Shown: piece after piece, positions 34,843 to 42,623 of the stretch
Numbering within the stretch: the stretch's first letter is position 1
How the letters are laid out: each line of letters begins with the position of its first letter
NCBI GenBank assembly: GCA_039822785.1
Contig: JBCBMO010000008.1
Span: 62,001 to 126,000, forward strand
Origin: Thermohalobaculum sp039822785
GTDB lineage: Bacteria; Pseudomonadota; Alphaproteobacteria; Rhodobacterales; Rhodobacteraceae
Direction: 5' to 3'
DNA: 64,000 nucleotides
Notes under the pieces: generated by a model
Databases searched by the model: none
The model's input: the letters and a program-made list of their open reading frames with translations, nothing else
Told to the model about the DNA's origin: nothing
Translations under genes and position numbers: made by a program

Positions 34843-36477
34843 CTAGCCGCCCTCGCCCTGGATCATCGCCTCCAGCGTCTCCAGCCGGTCGGCCTCGTCG
34901 GCGGGCTTGTCCCAGCGGATGCGCTTGATGCGTGGAAATCGCATGGCAATGCCAGACTTGTGGCGGGTCGAGCGCTGGACCGCGTCGAAGGCGACCTCCA
35001 GCACCAGCTCCGGTGCCACGGCCCGCACGGGGCCATAGCGCTCGGTCGTGTTGTTGCGGATCCAGCGATCCAGCTTCTTCAACTCCTCGTCGGTGTAGCC
35101 CGAATAGGCCTTGCCGACGGGGATCAGGCTGAGCGCATTGGATCCCGGCTCCGATACTGATCCCGGGCCCGCCCAGGCCGCGAAGGTATAGTCGGAGTAG
35201 AAGGACGACCGCTTGCCGTGGCCGCGTTGGGCGTAGATCAGCACGCAGTCGGCGGTCAGCGGGTCGCGCTTCCACTTGAACCAGGGACCCACCGGGCGCC
35301 CGCCCTCATAGGGGCTGTCGGCGCGCTTCAGCATCAGCCCCTCCTGCCCCTCCGCCCGGGCACCGTCGCGCAGGGTCGCCAGGGTCTCCCAGTCCTCGAA
35401 GGCGACCTGCACCGACAGATCCGTGCGGGCGGGGCTATGGCGCGCATGCCAGGCCTCGAGCGCGGCACGGCGGTCGTCGAAGGGCAGGGCGCGCGTATCA
35501 CCGTTGCCGTCGTGCAGGATGTCGTACAGGCGGATGTGCGCCGGCGCCTCCGCCAGCATGCGCGCACCGGGTGCCTTGCGCCCCAGCCGGCGCTGCAGAT
35601 CGGCGAAGGGGGCCACGACCCCCTCGCGCATCACCAGCAGCTCACCGTCGACACAGCCTTCCCAGTCCATGCTGCCGAGCACATCGGGAAAGGCCGCGGC
35701 GATGTCCTCGCCCGTGCGGCTGAACAGGCGCCGTTCGCCGCCGAAGGCGACCGCCTGCACGCGGATCCCGTCCCACTTCCACTCCGCCCGATAGGCCGCC
35801 GCATCCAGGCTCGCCAGCCGATCCTCCACCGGATGGGCCAGCATCATGGGGCGAAAGGCCAGCGCCAGATCCACCGCGGGCTCAGGGCCGCCGTCGAGCC
35901 AGGCGAAGAGCGGCTCATAGGGCGCCTCGATCCCGAACCACAGCTCCTCGATCCGGCCAAGCAGCGCGTCGGGCGCCTGCCCCAGCCGTTCGGCGCCCAT
36001 CTGCGCCAGCGCCGTCCGCGCCAGACGGGCCGAGACGCCGACGCGCAGGCCGCCCGTCACCAGCTTGATCAGCGCCAGCCGCTCACCAGGCTCCAGCCGG
36101 TCGAGGAGCCCCGCAAAGATCCCCGCGATGTCGGAGCGGGAGGCGCCCTGCAGGATCGCGACCACCTCCGACAGGGACGGCGCAGGCGCCGCGGCCTCCG
36201 CCGCTGGGCTCGGCCAGATCAGGGAGACTGTCTCCGCGAGATCGCCCACATAATCGTAGGACAGCGCGAAGAGCACCGGATCGACCCGCTCCTCCACCAG
36301 CGCCCGGATGCGCGCCCCGCCGAAGCTGGGCAAGGCAATGCCGTCCGACAGCGCCGCCAGTGCCCAGCCCCGATCGGGATCGGGGGCTGTCTCGAAGTAG
36401 CCCTTTAGATGCCGCAGCTTGGCATTGCGCGCGGGCGTGAAGACGAGGCGTTCGAGAAGCTGAGCGAAGGCGCGCAT
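34843..36477 (-). CDS. ATP-dependent DNA ligase (cisplatin-resistance/Lhr-cluster type)
   Basis: A 544-residue ligase. An N-terminal DNA-binding domain (about residues 1-200) precedes the nucleotidyltransferase domain, with motif I in EWKWDGIRV and the adenylated lysine at Lys234. Motif III/IV (DGELLV) and motif V (GLMLKRADSPY..G) follow, then an OB-fold domain. Ligases of this layout are normally clustered with an MBL-fold exonuclease, the helicase Lhr and a phosphoesterase; the exonuclease is found 1.8 kb away at 38299, but the other two are not in the window. Four tandem 21-bp repeats lie just upstream of the start. Confidence 0.93.
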   Translation of the reverse strand: MRAFAQLLERLVFTPARNAKLRHLKGYFETAPDPDRGWALAALSDGIALPSFGGARIRALVEERVDPVLFALSYDYVGDLAETVSLIWPSPAAEAAAPAPSLSEVVAILQGASRSDIAGIFAGLLDRLEPGERLALIKLVTGGLRVGVSARLARTALAQMGAERLGQAPDALLGRIEELWFGIEAPYEPLFAWLDGGPEPAVDLALAFRPMMLAHPVEDRLASLDAAAYRAEWKWDGIRVQAVAFGGERRLFSRTGEDIAAAFPDVLGSMDWEGCVDGELLVMREGVVAPFADLQRRLGRKAPGARMLAEAPAHIRLYDILHDGNGDTRALPFDDRRAALEAWHARHSPARTDLSVQVAFEDWETLATLRDGARAEGQEGLMLKRADSPYEGGRPVGPWFKWKRDPLTADCVLIYAQRGHGKRSSFYSDYTFAAWAGPGSVSEPGSNALSLIPVGKAYSGYTDEELKKLDRWIRNNTTERYGPVRAVAPELVLEVAFDAVQRSTRHKSGIAMRFPRIKRIRWDKPADEADRLETLEAMIQGEGG

Positions 36478-36498
36478 GGCGCAGAGCTAGCCCCTGCC

Positions 36499-36582
36499 CC
36501 TCGGGCGTCAAAACCCGTCCCTCGGGCGTCAAAACGCGTCCTTCAGGCGTGAAAACCCCGGCCATGGGCATCAAAACGCTGT
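36499..36582. repeat. four tandem 21-bp direct repeats upstream of the DNA ligase
   Basis: Units at 36499-36519, 36520-36540, 36541-36561 and 36562-36582 share the core GGGCGTCAAAACnCG, with the first two differing at one base and the last two more diverged. The array begins 21 bases before the ligase start codon. A period of 21 bp equals two helical turns, so a protein binding each core would sit on one DNA face. Confidence 0.75.
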
Positions 36583-36787
36583 CTATAGCGGTCATCTTTG
36601 CGTGCCCGGGCGCCGGTTGGGCCCCGCGATCCCTTGCAATTCTCGAAGGACGGGCGCATGTCCCAACCTGCGACGTCACCCTTTCGACCGCCTGTCTCCG
36701 TTCTTCGGCAGCAGCTTTCGATCCGATCTGGCTGCGCTACGTCTGGGGCAATCCTGCTTCGGACGAACATGAGACAGGAGACTCACG
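36583..36787 (+). promoter_or_regulatory. long leader region upstream of cspA
   Basis: No gene is supported in this stretch. Together with the 21-bp array it makes 310 bp between the divergent ligase and cspA genes. Cold-shock genes commonly have long, structured 5' leaders, and this one would allow up to ~200 bases. The Shine-Dalgarno AGGAG lies at 36777-36781, 6 bases before the cspA ATG. Confidence 0.35.
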
Positions 36788-36997
36788 ATGGCCACTGGCA
36801 CCGTGAAATGGTTCAACGCCACCAAGGGCTACGGCTTCATCCAGCCCGATGACGGCGGCAAAGACGTTTTCGTTCACATCTCGGCGGTCGAGCGTTCGGG
36901 GCTTTCCGGCCTCAACGACGGCCAGAAGGTCAGCTTCGACCTGCAGGCCGGCCGCGACGGCCGCTCGGCGGCGGAGAATCTGCAAACCGTCGACTGA
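36788..36997 (+). CDS. cspA: cold-shock-domain protein
   Basis: A 69-residue single cold-shock domain with RNP1 (KGYGFIQP) and RNP2 (VFVHIS) nucleic-acid-binding motifs. It binds single-stranded RNA/DNA and melts mRNA structure in the cytoplasm. AGGAG lies 6 bases before the ATG. The protein has the usual length. It is convergent with the glycosyltransferase gene, and two tandem hairpins separate their ends. Confidence 0.95.
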   Translation: MATGTVKWFNATKGYGFIQPDDGGKDVFVHISAVERSGLSGLNDGQKVSFDLQAGRDGRSAAENLQTVD

Positions 36998-37059
36998 TCC
37001 CTCGACCCGACGGTCGATGTATGCCTCGACCAGACGGTCGACCTATCCCTCAACGCGGA
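36997..37059. repeat. tandem 24-bp repeats carrying identical hairpins after cspA
   Basis: Two 24-bp units (36997-37020 and 37021-37044) plus a partial third (37045-37059) begin at the last base of cspA. Each full unit contains TCGACC-nnnn-GGTCGA, a perfect 6-bp inverted repeat with a 4-base loop, although the loops differ (CGAC and AGAC). Located between convergent cspA and glycosyltransferase genes, the array may be a bidirectional terminator or a pair of protein-binding sites. Confidence 0.65.
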
Positions 37060-37061
37060 TC

Positions 37062-38141
37062 TTAGGGCGTGCCGGCAGCGGCGCGCTCGAGCGCGGCTTC
37101 GAGCTTATCCGTCGACGCCTCCCAGCCGTGCTGCTCTGCCGTGGTGCGGGCAGCCTCGCTCATAACGCGCCAAGCTTCTTGCGGCATCGTCGCCACCTCG
37201 ACCAGGCGCACCGCCAAGGCCTGTGCGTCGGCCACCGGCACGATGTGGCCGTTCACGCCCTCGTCGATCAGCGAGCGTGCCGCCCCTGCGGCGGTCGAGA
37301 CGACCGGCGTGCGGCAGGCCATCGCCTCCAGGATCGGCAGGGCAAACCCCTCCACGTGGCTCGGCATCGCCCAGACGTCGGCCTTGGTATAGACCGCGGC
37401 GATCTCGCTTTGCGGGGGCGCCTGCACGACCTCGACCCCCGGCGGCAGTTCCGGGCCCGGCTTGCGGGCGCTAAGGGCGACGGCCTTTAGCTCCGGCACG
37501 GAGCGGCGCGCCTGCGCGAGCGCCTCCGCCATCACATCCATCGCCTTGTAGGGACCCCCGGCATAGACGAAGCCGACGGTGGGCGGGCTCCCCCGCTCCC
37601 GCGGCGGCGCCTGGAACTGCGCCAGGTCCACCCCGTTCGGCACCAGGTCGGTGTCCTGGTCGCCATAGGTCTGCGCCATGATCTCCTGCAGCCAGTCGGA
37701 GATCACGATGCGGCGCAGGGGCAGGTAGTGAACGCCGCGGGTGATGTGGTGGGGCAGATGCTCGTGCACCTCGTGGTGCTGCACGAAGTGCACCTTCGCG
37801 CCTTTGGCCGCGGGCATCGCGGCGACCATATAGGCGGTTTCCCACCAGGTGCCGACGATTACGTCCGCATCGGGAACATCCGCTGCCGTTACGGGCCTGA
37901 TCCGATCCAGAATACGCAGATCGAGCCCGCGCCCATCCAGATGGGTCGGCCCGCGGGGCGGTGGCGGCATGAGCTTGCGGAGCAGCCGCTTCGGCGACCA
38001 GCGCGGCAGGCGCGGCGCGCGCCCGGGCGGCGTGACGACCGTGACGGTATGGCCGCGGCGCATCAGGTTCTCGGCATGGATCGCGACCACCCGCGTGCCG
38101 CCCTTCAGGTTCGGCGATGGCAGGACGAAGGTGATGCGCAT
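37062..38141 (-). CDS. glycosyltransferase, family 4 (GT-B fold)
   Basis: A 359-residue GT-B protein with the N-terminal KGGTRVV loop, the linker segment DTDLVPNGVDL and the donor-binding EGFALPILEAMACRTPVVST motif (Glu in EGFALPILE being the catalytic-type E-x7-E pair). Members move a sugar from a nucleotide donor to lipid or polysaccharide acceptors at the inner face of the membrane. It stands alone here, not in a polysaccharide cluster, so its acceptor is unknown. It is divergent from the exonuclease gene with 157 bp between. Confidence 0.9.
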   Translation of the reverse strand: MRITFVLPSPNLKGGTRVVAIHAENLMRRGHTVTVVTPPGRAPRLPRWSPKRLLRKLMPPPPRGPTHLDGRGLDLRILDRIRPVTAADVPDADVIVGTWWETAYMVAAMPAAKGAKVHFVQHHEVHEHLPHHITRGVHYLPLRRIVISDWLQEIMAQTYGDQDTDLVPNGVDLAQFQAPPRERGSPPTVGFVYAGGPYKAMDVMAEALAQARRSVPELKAVALSARKPGPELPPGVEVVQAPPQSEIAAVYTKADVWAMPSHVEGFALPILEAMACRTPVVSTAAGAARSLIDEGVNGHIVPVADAQALAVRLVEVATMPQEAWRVMSEAARTTAEQHGWEASTDKLEAALERAAAGTP

Positions 38142-38298
38142 GGGCAGCCTCGCAGTGGGCCTCCCCCAGCCCCGGTGCCTGCCTAGCCGGGCGCTTCCCG
38201 AGCCGTCAACCGAGCGCGATTGTCAATCCCGGGTGTCGTGGCGCGGTCCCCGCCGATCGGGTCTTGCCGGTGGATCACCCGGCCCCATCTGCCCGCCC

Positions 38299-39297
38299 AT
38301 GGCGGACGCGCTGCTCACCCTGACCGATGACGGCCTCTATTGTCCCGCGGGCGGCTTTCACATCGATCCGGTCCGGCCGGTGGAACGGGCCGTCGTCACC
38401 CATGCCCATGGCGACCACTGCCGCGCGGGGCACCGCCACCTGCTCGCCAGCCCCGAGACCGCGGTGCTCGCGCGCACCCGCTACGGCGAGGACGCCTTCG
38501 GCACCGTGCAAAGCCTCGACTATGGGGAGTGCTTGACGGTTGGCGGGGTGACCCTCTGGCTGGCGCCGGCGGGCCACGTCTTGGGCTCAGCACAGGTTGC
38601 GATCGAAGCGGGCGGACGGCGGGCCGTCGTCTCGGGCGATTACAAGCGCCGCGTCGATCCCGCCTCCCGCCCCTTCGAGGTGGTGTCCTGCGATCTTTTC
38701 GTGACCGAGGCGACCTTTGGCCTGCCGGTGTTCCGCCACCCGCCGGCGAAGGGCGAACTGGCGAAGCTGCTCGCCAGCCTCGAGACCTTTCCCGACCGGG
38801 CGCATGCGGTGGGGGCCTACGCGCTCGGCAAGGCGCAGCGGCTGATCCTGGAGCTGCGGGCCGCGGGCTATGACCGGACAATCTGGCTGCACGGTGCGCT
38901 CATCAAGCTCTGTGAGGCCTATGGGACCCTCGGCTACGATCTTGGCCCCACCGCCTATGCCACGGCGGCGGAGGGCAAGGAGACCAAGGGTCAGATCGTC
39001 CTCGCGCCTCCCTCCGCCCTGGCGGACACCTGGTGCCGCCGGCTGCCCGATCCGGTGATCGCCGCGGCCTCGGGCTGGATGCGGGTGCGCCAGCGCGCCA
39101 AGCAGCGCGGCGTCGAGATCGCCATGGTCATCTCCGACCACGCCGATTGGGACGAGCTTTGCGCGACGATCAAGGAGACCGGCGCGGCGGAGGTCTGGGT
39201 CACGCACGGTGCCGAGGAAGCGCTGTGCCACTGGTGCGCCACCGAGGGCATCCACGCCCGCCCGCTTTCGCTGGCCGGCCGCGAGGACGAGGACTAG
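38299..39297 (+). CDS. ligase-associated DNA exonuclease (MBL-fold, mRNA 3'-end processing factor-like)
   Basis: A 332-residue metallo-beta-lactamase-fold nuclease with HAHGDH at residues 35-40 supplying the His-x-His-x-Asp-His metal site, a later GHVLGSAQV with a metal-binding His, and ISDHADW near the C-terminus. This matches the exonuclease that accompanies ATP-dependent ligase and Lhr in a bacterial DNA repair cluster. ATG 38299 gives the conserved N-terminus; the open frame upstream is a shadow. It overlaps the rlmJ stop in a shared CTAG (39294-39297). Confidence 0.9.
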   Translation: MADALLTLTDDGLYCPAGGFHIDPVRPVERAVVTHAHGDHCRAGHRHLLASPETAVLARTRYGEDAFGTVQSLDYGECLTVGGVTLWLAPAGHVLGSAQVAIEAGGRRAVVSGDYKRRVDPASRPFEVVSCDLFVTEATFGLPVFRHPPAKGELAKLLASLETFPDRAHAVGAYALGKAQRLILELRAAGYDRTIWLHGALIKLCEAYGTLGYDLGPTAYATAAEGKETKGQIVLAPPSALADTWCRRLPDPVIAAASGWMRVRQRAKQRGVEIAMVISDHADWDELCATIKETGAAEVWVTHGAEEALCHWCATEGIHARPLSLAGREDED

Positions 39298-40103
39298 CCG
39301 AAGGCCGGTGCGAAAACCGGCGCGCAGGCGTCCCAGGCCGCCGCGAGCGCGTCCTCAGCGCCGTAGGGGGCGTTCAGGACGACAAAGCCCGAGCCCGTCA
39401 TGCCGCGCCCAGGCGGATCAACGAAGGTGACCTCGGCCGCGAGCGGGGCATCGGGCAGCCCGCGCGCGAGCGGGGTGATCAGCGCCTCGTGCCGTGCTTC
39501 CGGCAAGATGGGGTACCAGAGCGCGACGACGGCCTCGGGCCAGCGGGCGAGGACGGCGAGGGCGGTGTCGGCGGCCTCGGCATACTCCGTCTTCACCTCG
39601 TAGCTGGGATCGATCAGGACCAGGCCGCGTCGGGGCGCGCCCTGACGGTCGGGCGGGGTGAGGGCACGCAGCCCCTCGTGCCCGTCGCGCCGATGGATGG
39701 TGATGCCGGGCCCGCCGGGACGCGCCAGCCGCGCCCGCTTCAGCGCCGCATGCTCGCCTGGGTGGCGCTCACACAGGATGACCTGGTCCTGGACCCGCAG
39801 CAGCGCTGAGGCGATGGCCGGGGAGCCGGGGTAGATCCGTGGTCCCTCCTCGGCGCGGATGGCCGCGACGGCTGTGGCCAGGGGTTCGGGCAGGCGTGCG
39901 AGGCGCTCGACGCCCGCCGCGGCCTCCCCGGTCTTCTGCGCCTCGGCGCTGTCGAGGTCGTAGAGCCCGCGGCCTGCGTGGCTCTCGAGGTAGGTGATCC
40001 CGCGGTCCTTCTGCGTCAGCAGGCCCAACAGGGCGGCGAGCCCGCTGTGCTTGTGCAGATCAGCCGCGTTACCGGCGTGATAGGCGTGTTGGTAGGAGAG
40101 CAT
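39294..40103 (-). CDS. rlmJ: 23S rRNA (adenine-2030-N6)-methyltransferase
   Basis: A 269-residue SAM-dependent methyltransferase. It begins MLSYQHAYHAGNAADLHKH, the RlmJ hallmark, and carries the catalytic LIDPSYE motif, the (D/N)PP(Y/F)-like site of N6-adenine methyltransferases. It modifies A2030 of 23S rRNA. Length agrees with the family. It is convergent with the exonuclease; both stop codons use the same CTAG. Confidence 0.93.
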   Translation of the reverse strand: MLSYQHAYHAGNAADLHKHSGLAALLGLLTQKDRGITYLESHAGRGLYDLDSAEAQKTGEAAAGVERLARLPEPLATAVAAIRAEEGPRIYPGSPAIASALLRVQDQVILCERHPGEHAALKRARLARPGGPGITIHRRDGHEGLRALTPPDRQGAPRRGLVLIDPSYEVKTEYAEAADTALAVLARWPEAVVALWYPILPEARHEALITPLARGLPDAPLAAEVTFVDPPGRGMTGSGFVVLNAPYGAEDALAAAWDACAPVFAPAFG

Positions 40104-40134
40104 GCCCTGGGATACCGCTCCGGCGCGTGCCGCC

Positions 40135-41742
40135 TCAATAGCCGTGGGCGAGGCCGTCCTTTCGGGGGTCGGTGCCGCCGATCAGCATGCCGCGGTCGTG
40201 GTCGATCCAGATCGCCTGGCTGCCGCCGAGCGGCACCTGGCGCGCCGCGACCCGGTGGCCCCTGTGCGACAGCGACCGCCAGACATCGGCGCCATAGCCG
40301 TTCTCGAGCCGTGTGAACTCCCCATCATGGAAGAGCCGCGGCATATCCTGTGCCGCCTGCGGATCCATCCCGAAATCCAACATGTTCGAGATGAGGCGGC
40401 AGTGCCCATGGGGCTGGTAGCCCCCGCCCATGACGCCGAAGGGCATCACGACCTGGCCGCCCTGGCGCAGCATGGCCGGGATGATCGTGTGCATGGGCCG
40501 CTTGCCGCCGCCCGCCTCGTTCGGATGGCCGGGGGTGAGGGTGAAGCCCGCGGCGCGGTTGTTGAAGTTGATCCCGAACTTCTCCGACGCGATGCAGCTG
40601 CCGAAGTCGTGGTAGACCGAATAGATGAGCGAGACGGCCATCCGGTCGCGGTCGACGACGGTGATGTAGATCGTCTCCTTGTGCTGAAGCGCTGCCCCGT
40701 CGCTGAGTGTGGCGCCGAGGGGATCTGCCGGGGGATCGAGGGCGGCCTCCGGGTCGATCATGGCGGCGAGCTTGGCGGCGAGCGGGGCGCCGGTCAGCGT
40801 CTCCAGCGTCTCGGTCATGGCGGCGGGATCGCCGATGGCCTGATCGCGGACCGCATAGGCGAGCTTGGCGGCCTCGGTCTCCAGATGCGCACGCTCGGCG
40901 CTGAAGGGGTCCATGGCGGCGATGTCGAAATGCTCCAGGATGCGCGCCATCAGGATCGCGGTCGGCCCATGGGTGTTGGGCGGCAGTTCGATCAACTCGG
41001 CGCCGCGGTAGGGCCCGCTGATGGGATCGACCCAGTCGGCCGAGACCGTGGCGAAATCCTCCGCCGTATGGGTGCCGCCGAGGGCGTTCAGCGAGGCGAT
41101 CATGTCCTCGGCCACCTCGCCCTCGTAGAAGCCCTTGGCGCCCTCGATGCCGATGCGGCGCAGGACCTCGGCCTGGCCCTGGTGGCGGAACAGGTCGCCC
41201 GGGCGCGGGGCGCGGCCCCAGGGCAGGTACCAGCGTGCCATGGCGCCCGTCATGCGCGGCGGGTTGCGTGCCCAATCGAAGGCGGCGCGGGGCATGACGG
41301 GCATCCCCTCCTCCGCCAGTTTGATCGTCGGTGCGACGGCGGCGGCCAGACCGCGGGTGCCGTGGGCGGCCATCAGCACGTCAAAGCCCTTGATCGCGCC
41401 GGGGACGACCACGCTGTTGGCATCGTCGGGGTCCATCTCGGACCAGCCCTTGGCGCGCAGAGCCTCGGCCGAGAGGGCGGCGGGGGCGCGGCCGCAGGCG
41501 TTGAGCCCCAGCACCTGCTCACTGCCGGCGGGTTTGACGAGCGCGAACATGTCGCCGCCGATCCCGGTCATGGCGGGCTCGCCGAGACCGAGGGCGACGG
41601 CCCCCGCGATGGCCGCGTCGACCGCATTGCCGCCCGCCCGCAGCTCGCCCAGGGCAACCTCGACCGCGATGGGGTGCGAGGTGGCGACCATGGCATTGGC
41701 CGCATAGACGGCGGAGCGGCCTGGCAGGTGGAAGTCGCGCAT
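40135..41742 (-). CDS. gamma-glutamyltransferase-family N-terminal-nucleophile hydrolase
   Basis: A 535-residue Ntn hydrolase. The likely autoprocessing and catalytic threonine is Thr357 in ETIYITVVD, aligned with the TTHYSVVD site of GGT, and the oxyanion-side GGGYQPHGH segment is present. No signal peptide is seen, so the enzyme is probably cytoplasmic, unlike classical GGT; cephalosporin-acylase-like or other GGT-like amidases are alternatives. I prefer ATG 41742, preceded by AGGAG at a 6-base spacing, over the in-frame GTG at 41745. Confidence 0.88.
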   Translation of the reverse strand: MRDFHLPGRSAVYAANAMVATSHPIAVEVALGELRAGGNAVDAAIAGAVALGLGEPAMTGIGGDMFALVKPAGSEQVLGLNACGRAPAALSAEALRAKGWSEMDPDDANSVVVPGAIKGFDVLMAAHGTRGLAAAVAPTIKLAEEGMPVMPRAAFDWARNPPRMTGAMARWYLPWGRAPRPGDLFRHQGQAEVLRRIGIEGAKGFYEGEVAEDMIASLNALGGTHTAEDFATVSADWVDPISGPYRGAELIELPPNTHGPTAILMARILEHFDIAAMDPFSAERAHLETEAAKLAYAVRDQAIGDPAAMTETLETLTGAPLAAKLAAMIDPEAALDPPADPLGATLSDGAALQHKETIYITVVDRDRMAVSLIYSVYHDFGSCIASEKFGINFNNRAAGFTLTPGHPNEAGGGKRPMHTIIPAMLRQGGQVVMPFGVMGGGYQPHGHCRLISNMLDFGMDPQAAQDMPRLFHDGEFTRLENGYGADVWRSLSHRGHRVAARQVPLGGSQAIWIDHDRGMLIGGTDPRKDGLAHGY

Positions 41743-41936
41743 CACGGTCTCCTGTTCGATCGAGTGGGCCCCGGTGGCTTGCTGGGTAGGTGGGTCCCTG
41801 GTCGGTGGGTCGGTGGGGCGCGGCTTAGCGCCGGCGCCGGGCGCTGGCCATAGGCGCGTGCTTCACGATGCGGAAAGCGCGAGGCACGCGACCGGCAGGC
41901 TTGCCGCCGCCGCGCGGCGGTGCAACTGTCGTCGGC
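41743..41936. promoter_or_regulatory. divergent promoter region with G-tract cluster
   Basis: This region separates the divergent GGT-family and DUF2794 genes. Four G3-4 tracts at 41784-41817, within repeated GGTGGGT words, could form a G-quadruplex on the plus strand. No -35/-10 pair or operator was recognised with confidence. Confidence 0.35.
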
Positions 41937-42296
41937 ATGAGCGTGTACTCCATGACGACGACCGGGGGTGGGCCTGTCAGAGCGGCGCCGGAGGTCGTGG
42001 CCTTCGACCGGCGAGAACTCTCCGTGATCCTCAATCTTTACGGCCAGATGGTCGCCGCCGGGGAGTGGCGCGACTACGCCATGGACTTCGGCCGTGAGCG
42101 CGCGGTTTTCTCGATCTTCCGCCGCGCGGCGGAGCATCCGATCTATCGCATCGAAAAGCGGCCCAAGGACGCGCAGCGCCAAGGCGCCTATTCCGTCCTG
42201 GGCATGGACGGGCGGATCCTGAAGCGCGGCCGCGAGTTGAAGCCGGTCCTGGGCGTGCTGGAGCGCAAGCTCATCCGCGCGGTCGAGGGCGACTGA
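41937..42296 (+). CDS. DUF2794 family protein
   Basis: A 119-residue protein with the DUF2794 core DRRELSVILNLYGQMVAAGEW, followed by a basic segment with KRPKDAQRQGAY. The family is small, cytoplasmic and almost confined to alphaproteobacteria; its function is unknown. ATG 41937 is preferred; a second ATG at codon 6 (41952) is possible. The dispersed element begins 7 bases after its stop. Confidence 0.85.
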   Translation: MSVYSMTTTGGGPVRAAPEVVAFDRRELSVILNLYGQMVAAGEWRDYAMDFGRERAVFSIFRRAAEHPIYRIEKRPKDAQRQGAYSVLGMDGRILKRGRELKPVLGVLERKLIRAVEGD

Positions 42297-42303
42297 GGGG
42301 CCC

Positions 42304-42523
42304 GATCAAGCGGAATCGCGGCTGGTCGCCGCGATGAGTCTTCGGGAGCGCGGCTGGGCTGGCCGCACAGGTGCCGATTGGCTGATCACCTGTGGCGGAC
42401 ACTGCTTTTTTGGGCTGGGGAGAAGCCCGAGGGCTTCATGACAAGCGTTTCGCAAGGGTCGGGCCGCGTCAAGGACGAGCCGGCTCCGCCGGTCGCTGTG
42501 CGATCCTTGACCCGGCCCGACCC
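42304..42523 (+). repeat. dispersed hairpin element, copy 1
   Basis: This intergenic element of about 220 bp is shared with 53160-53382. It starts with a near-identical ~30-base block (CAAGCGGAATCGCGGCTGGT...) that forms an ATCGCGG/CCGCGAT stem. A GGGCT/AGCCC hairpin (about 42412-42428) follows. The end is a long terminal stem with 20-base arms at 42456-42475 and 42504-42523 that pair at 19 of 20 positions. The central part is less conserved but holds its own ACAGGT/ACCTGT pair. It fills the space between convergent DUF2794 and rnr. No open frame in it is credible. Confidence 0.8.
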
Positions 42524-42548
42524 CCGCTGGCGGTAGGCGGACTGTGGT

Positions 42549-42585
42549 GGGTTGGGCGGTGCTGGGTTGGGCGCGCTGGGTAGGG
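42549..42585 (+). repeat. G-tract direct repeats next to element copy 1
   Basis: Six GGG tracts occur in 37 bases, arranged as direct repeats of about 14-15 bp with the core GGGTTGGGCG (42549, 42564) and a third variant GGGTAGGGCG (42578). The array lies 38 bases before the rnr stop on the opposite strand. It could form a G-quadruplex or be a decayed repeat. Confidence 0.55.
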
Positions 42586-42623
42586 CGGCGGCGCTGACTA
42601 CTCTCGGATGGTCGGTGGTTTGG

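Noticed and set aside
36499..36582. CRISPR-like array
   Set aside because: The 21-bp units are contiguous with no spacers between them and no cas genes are present.
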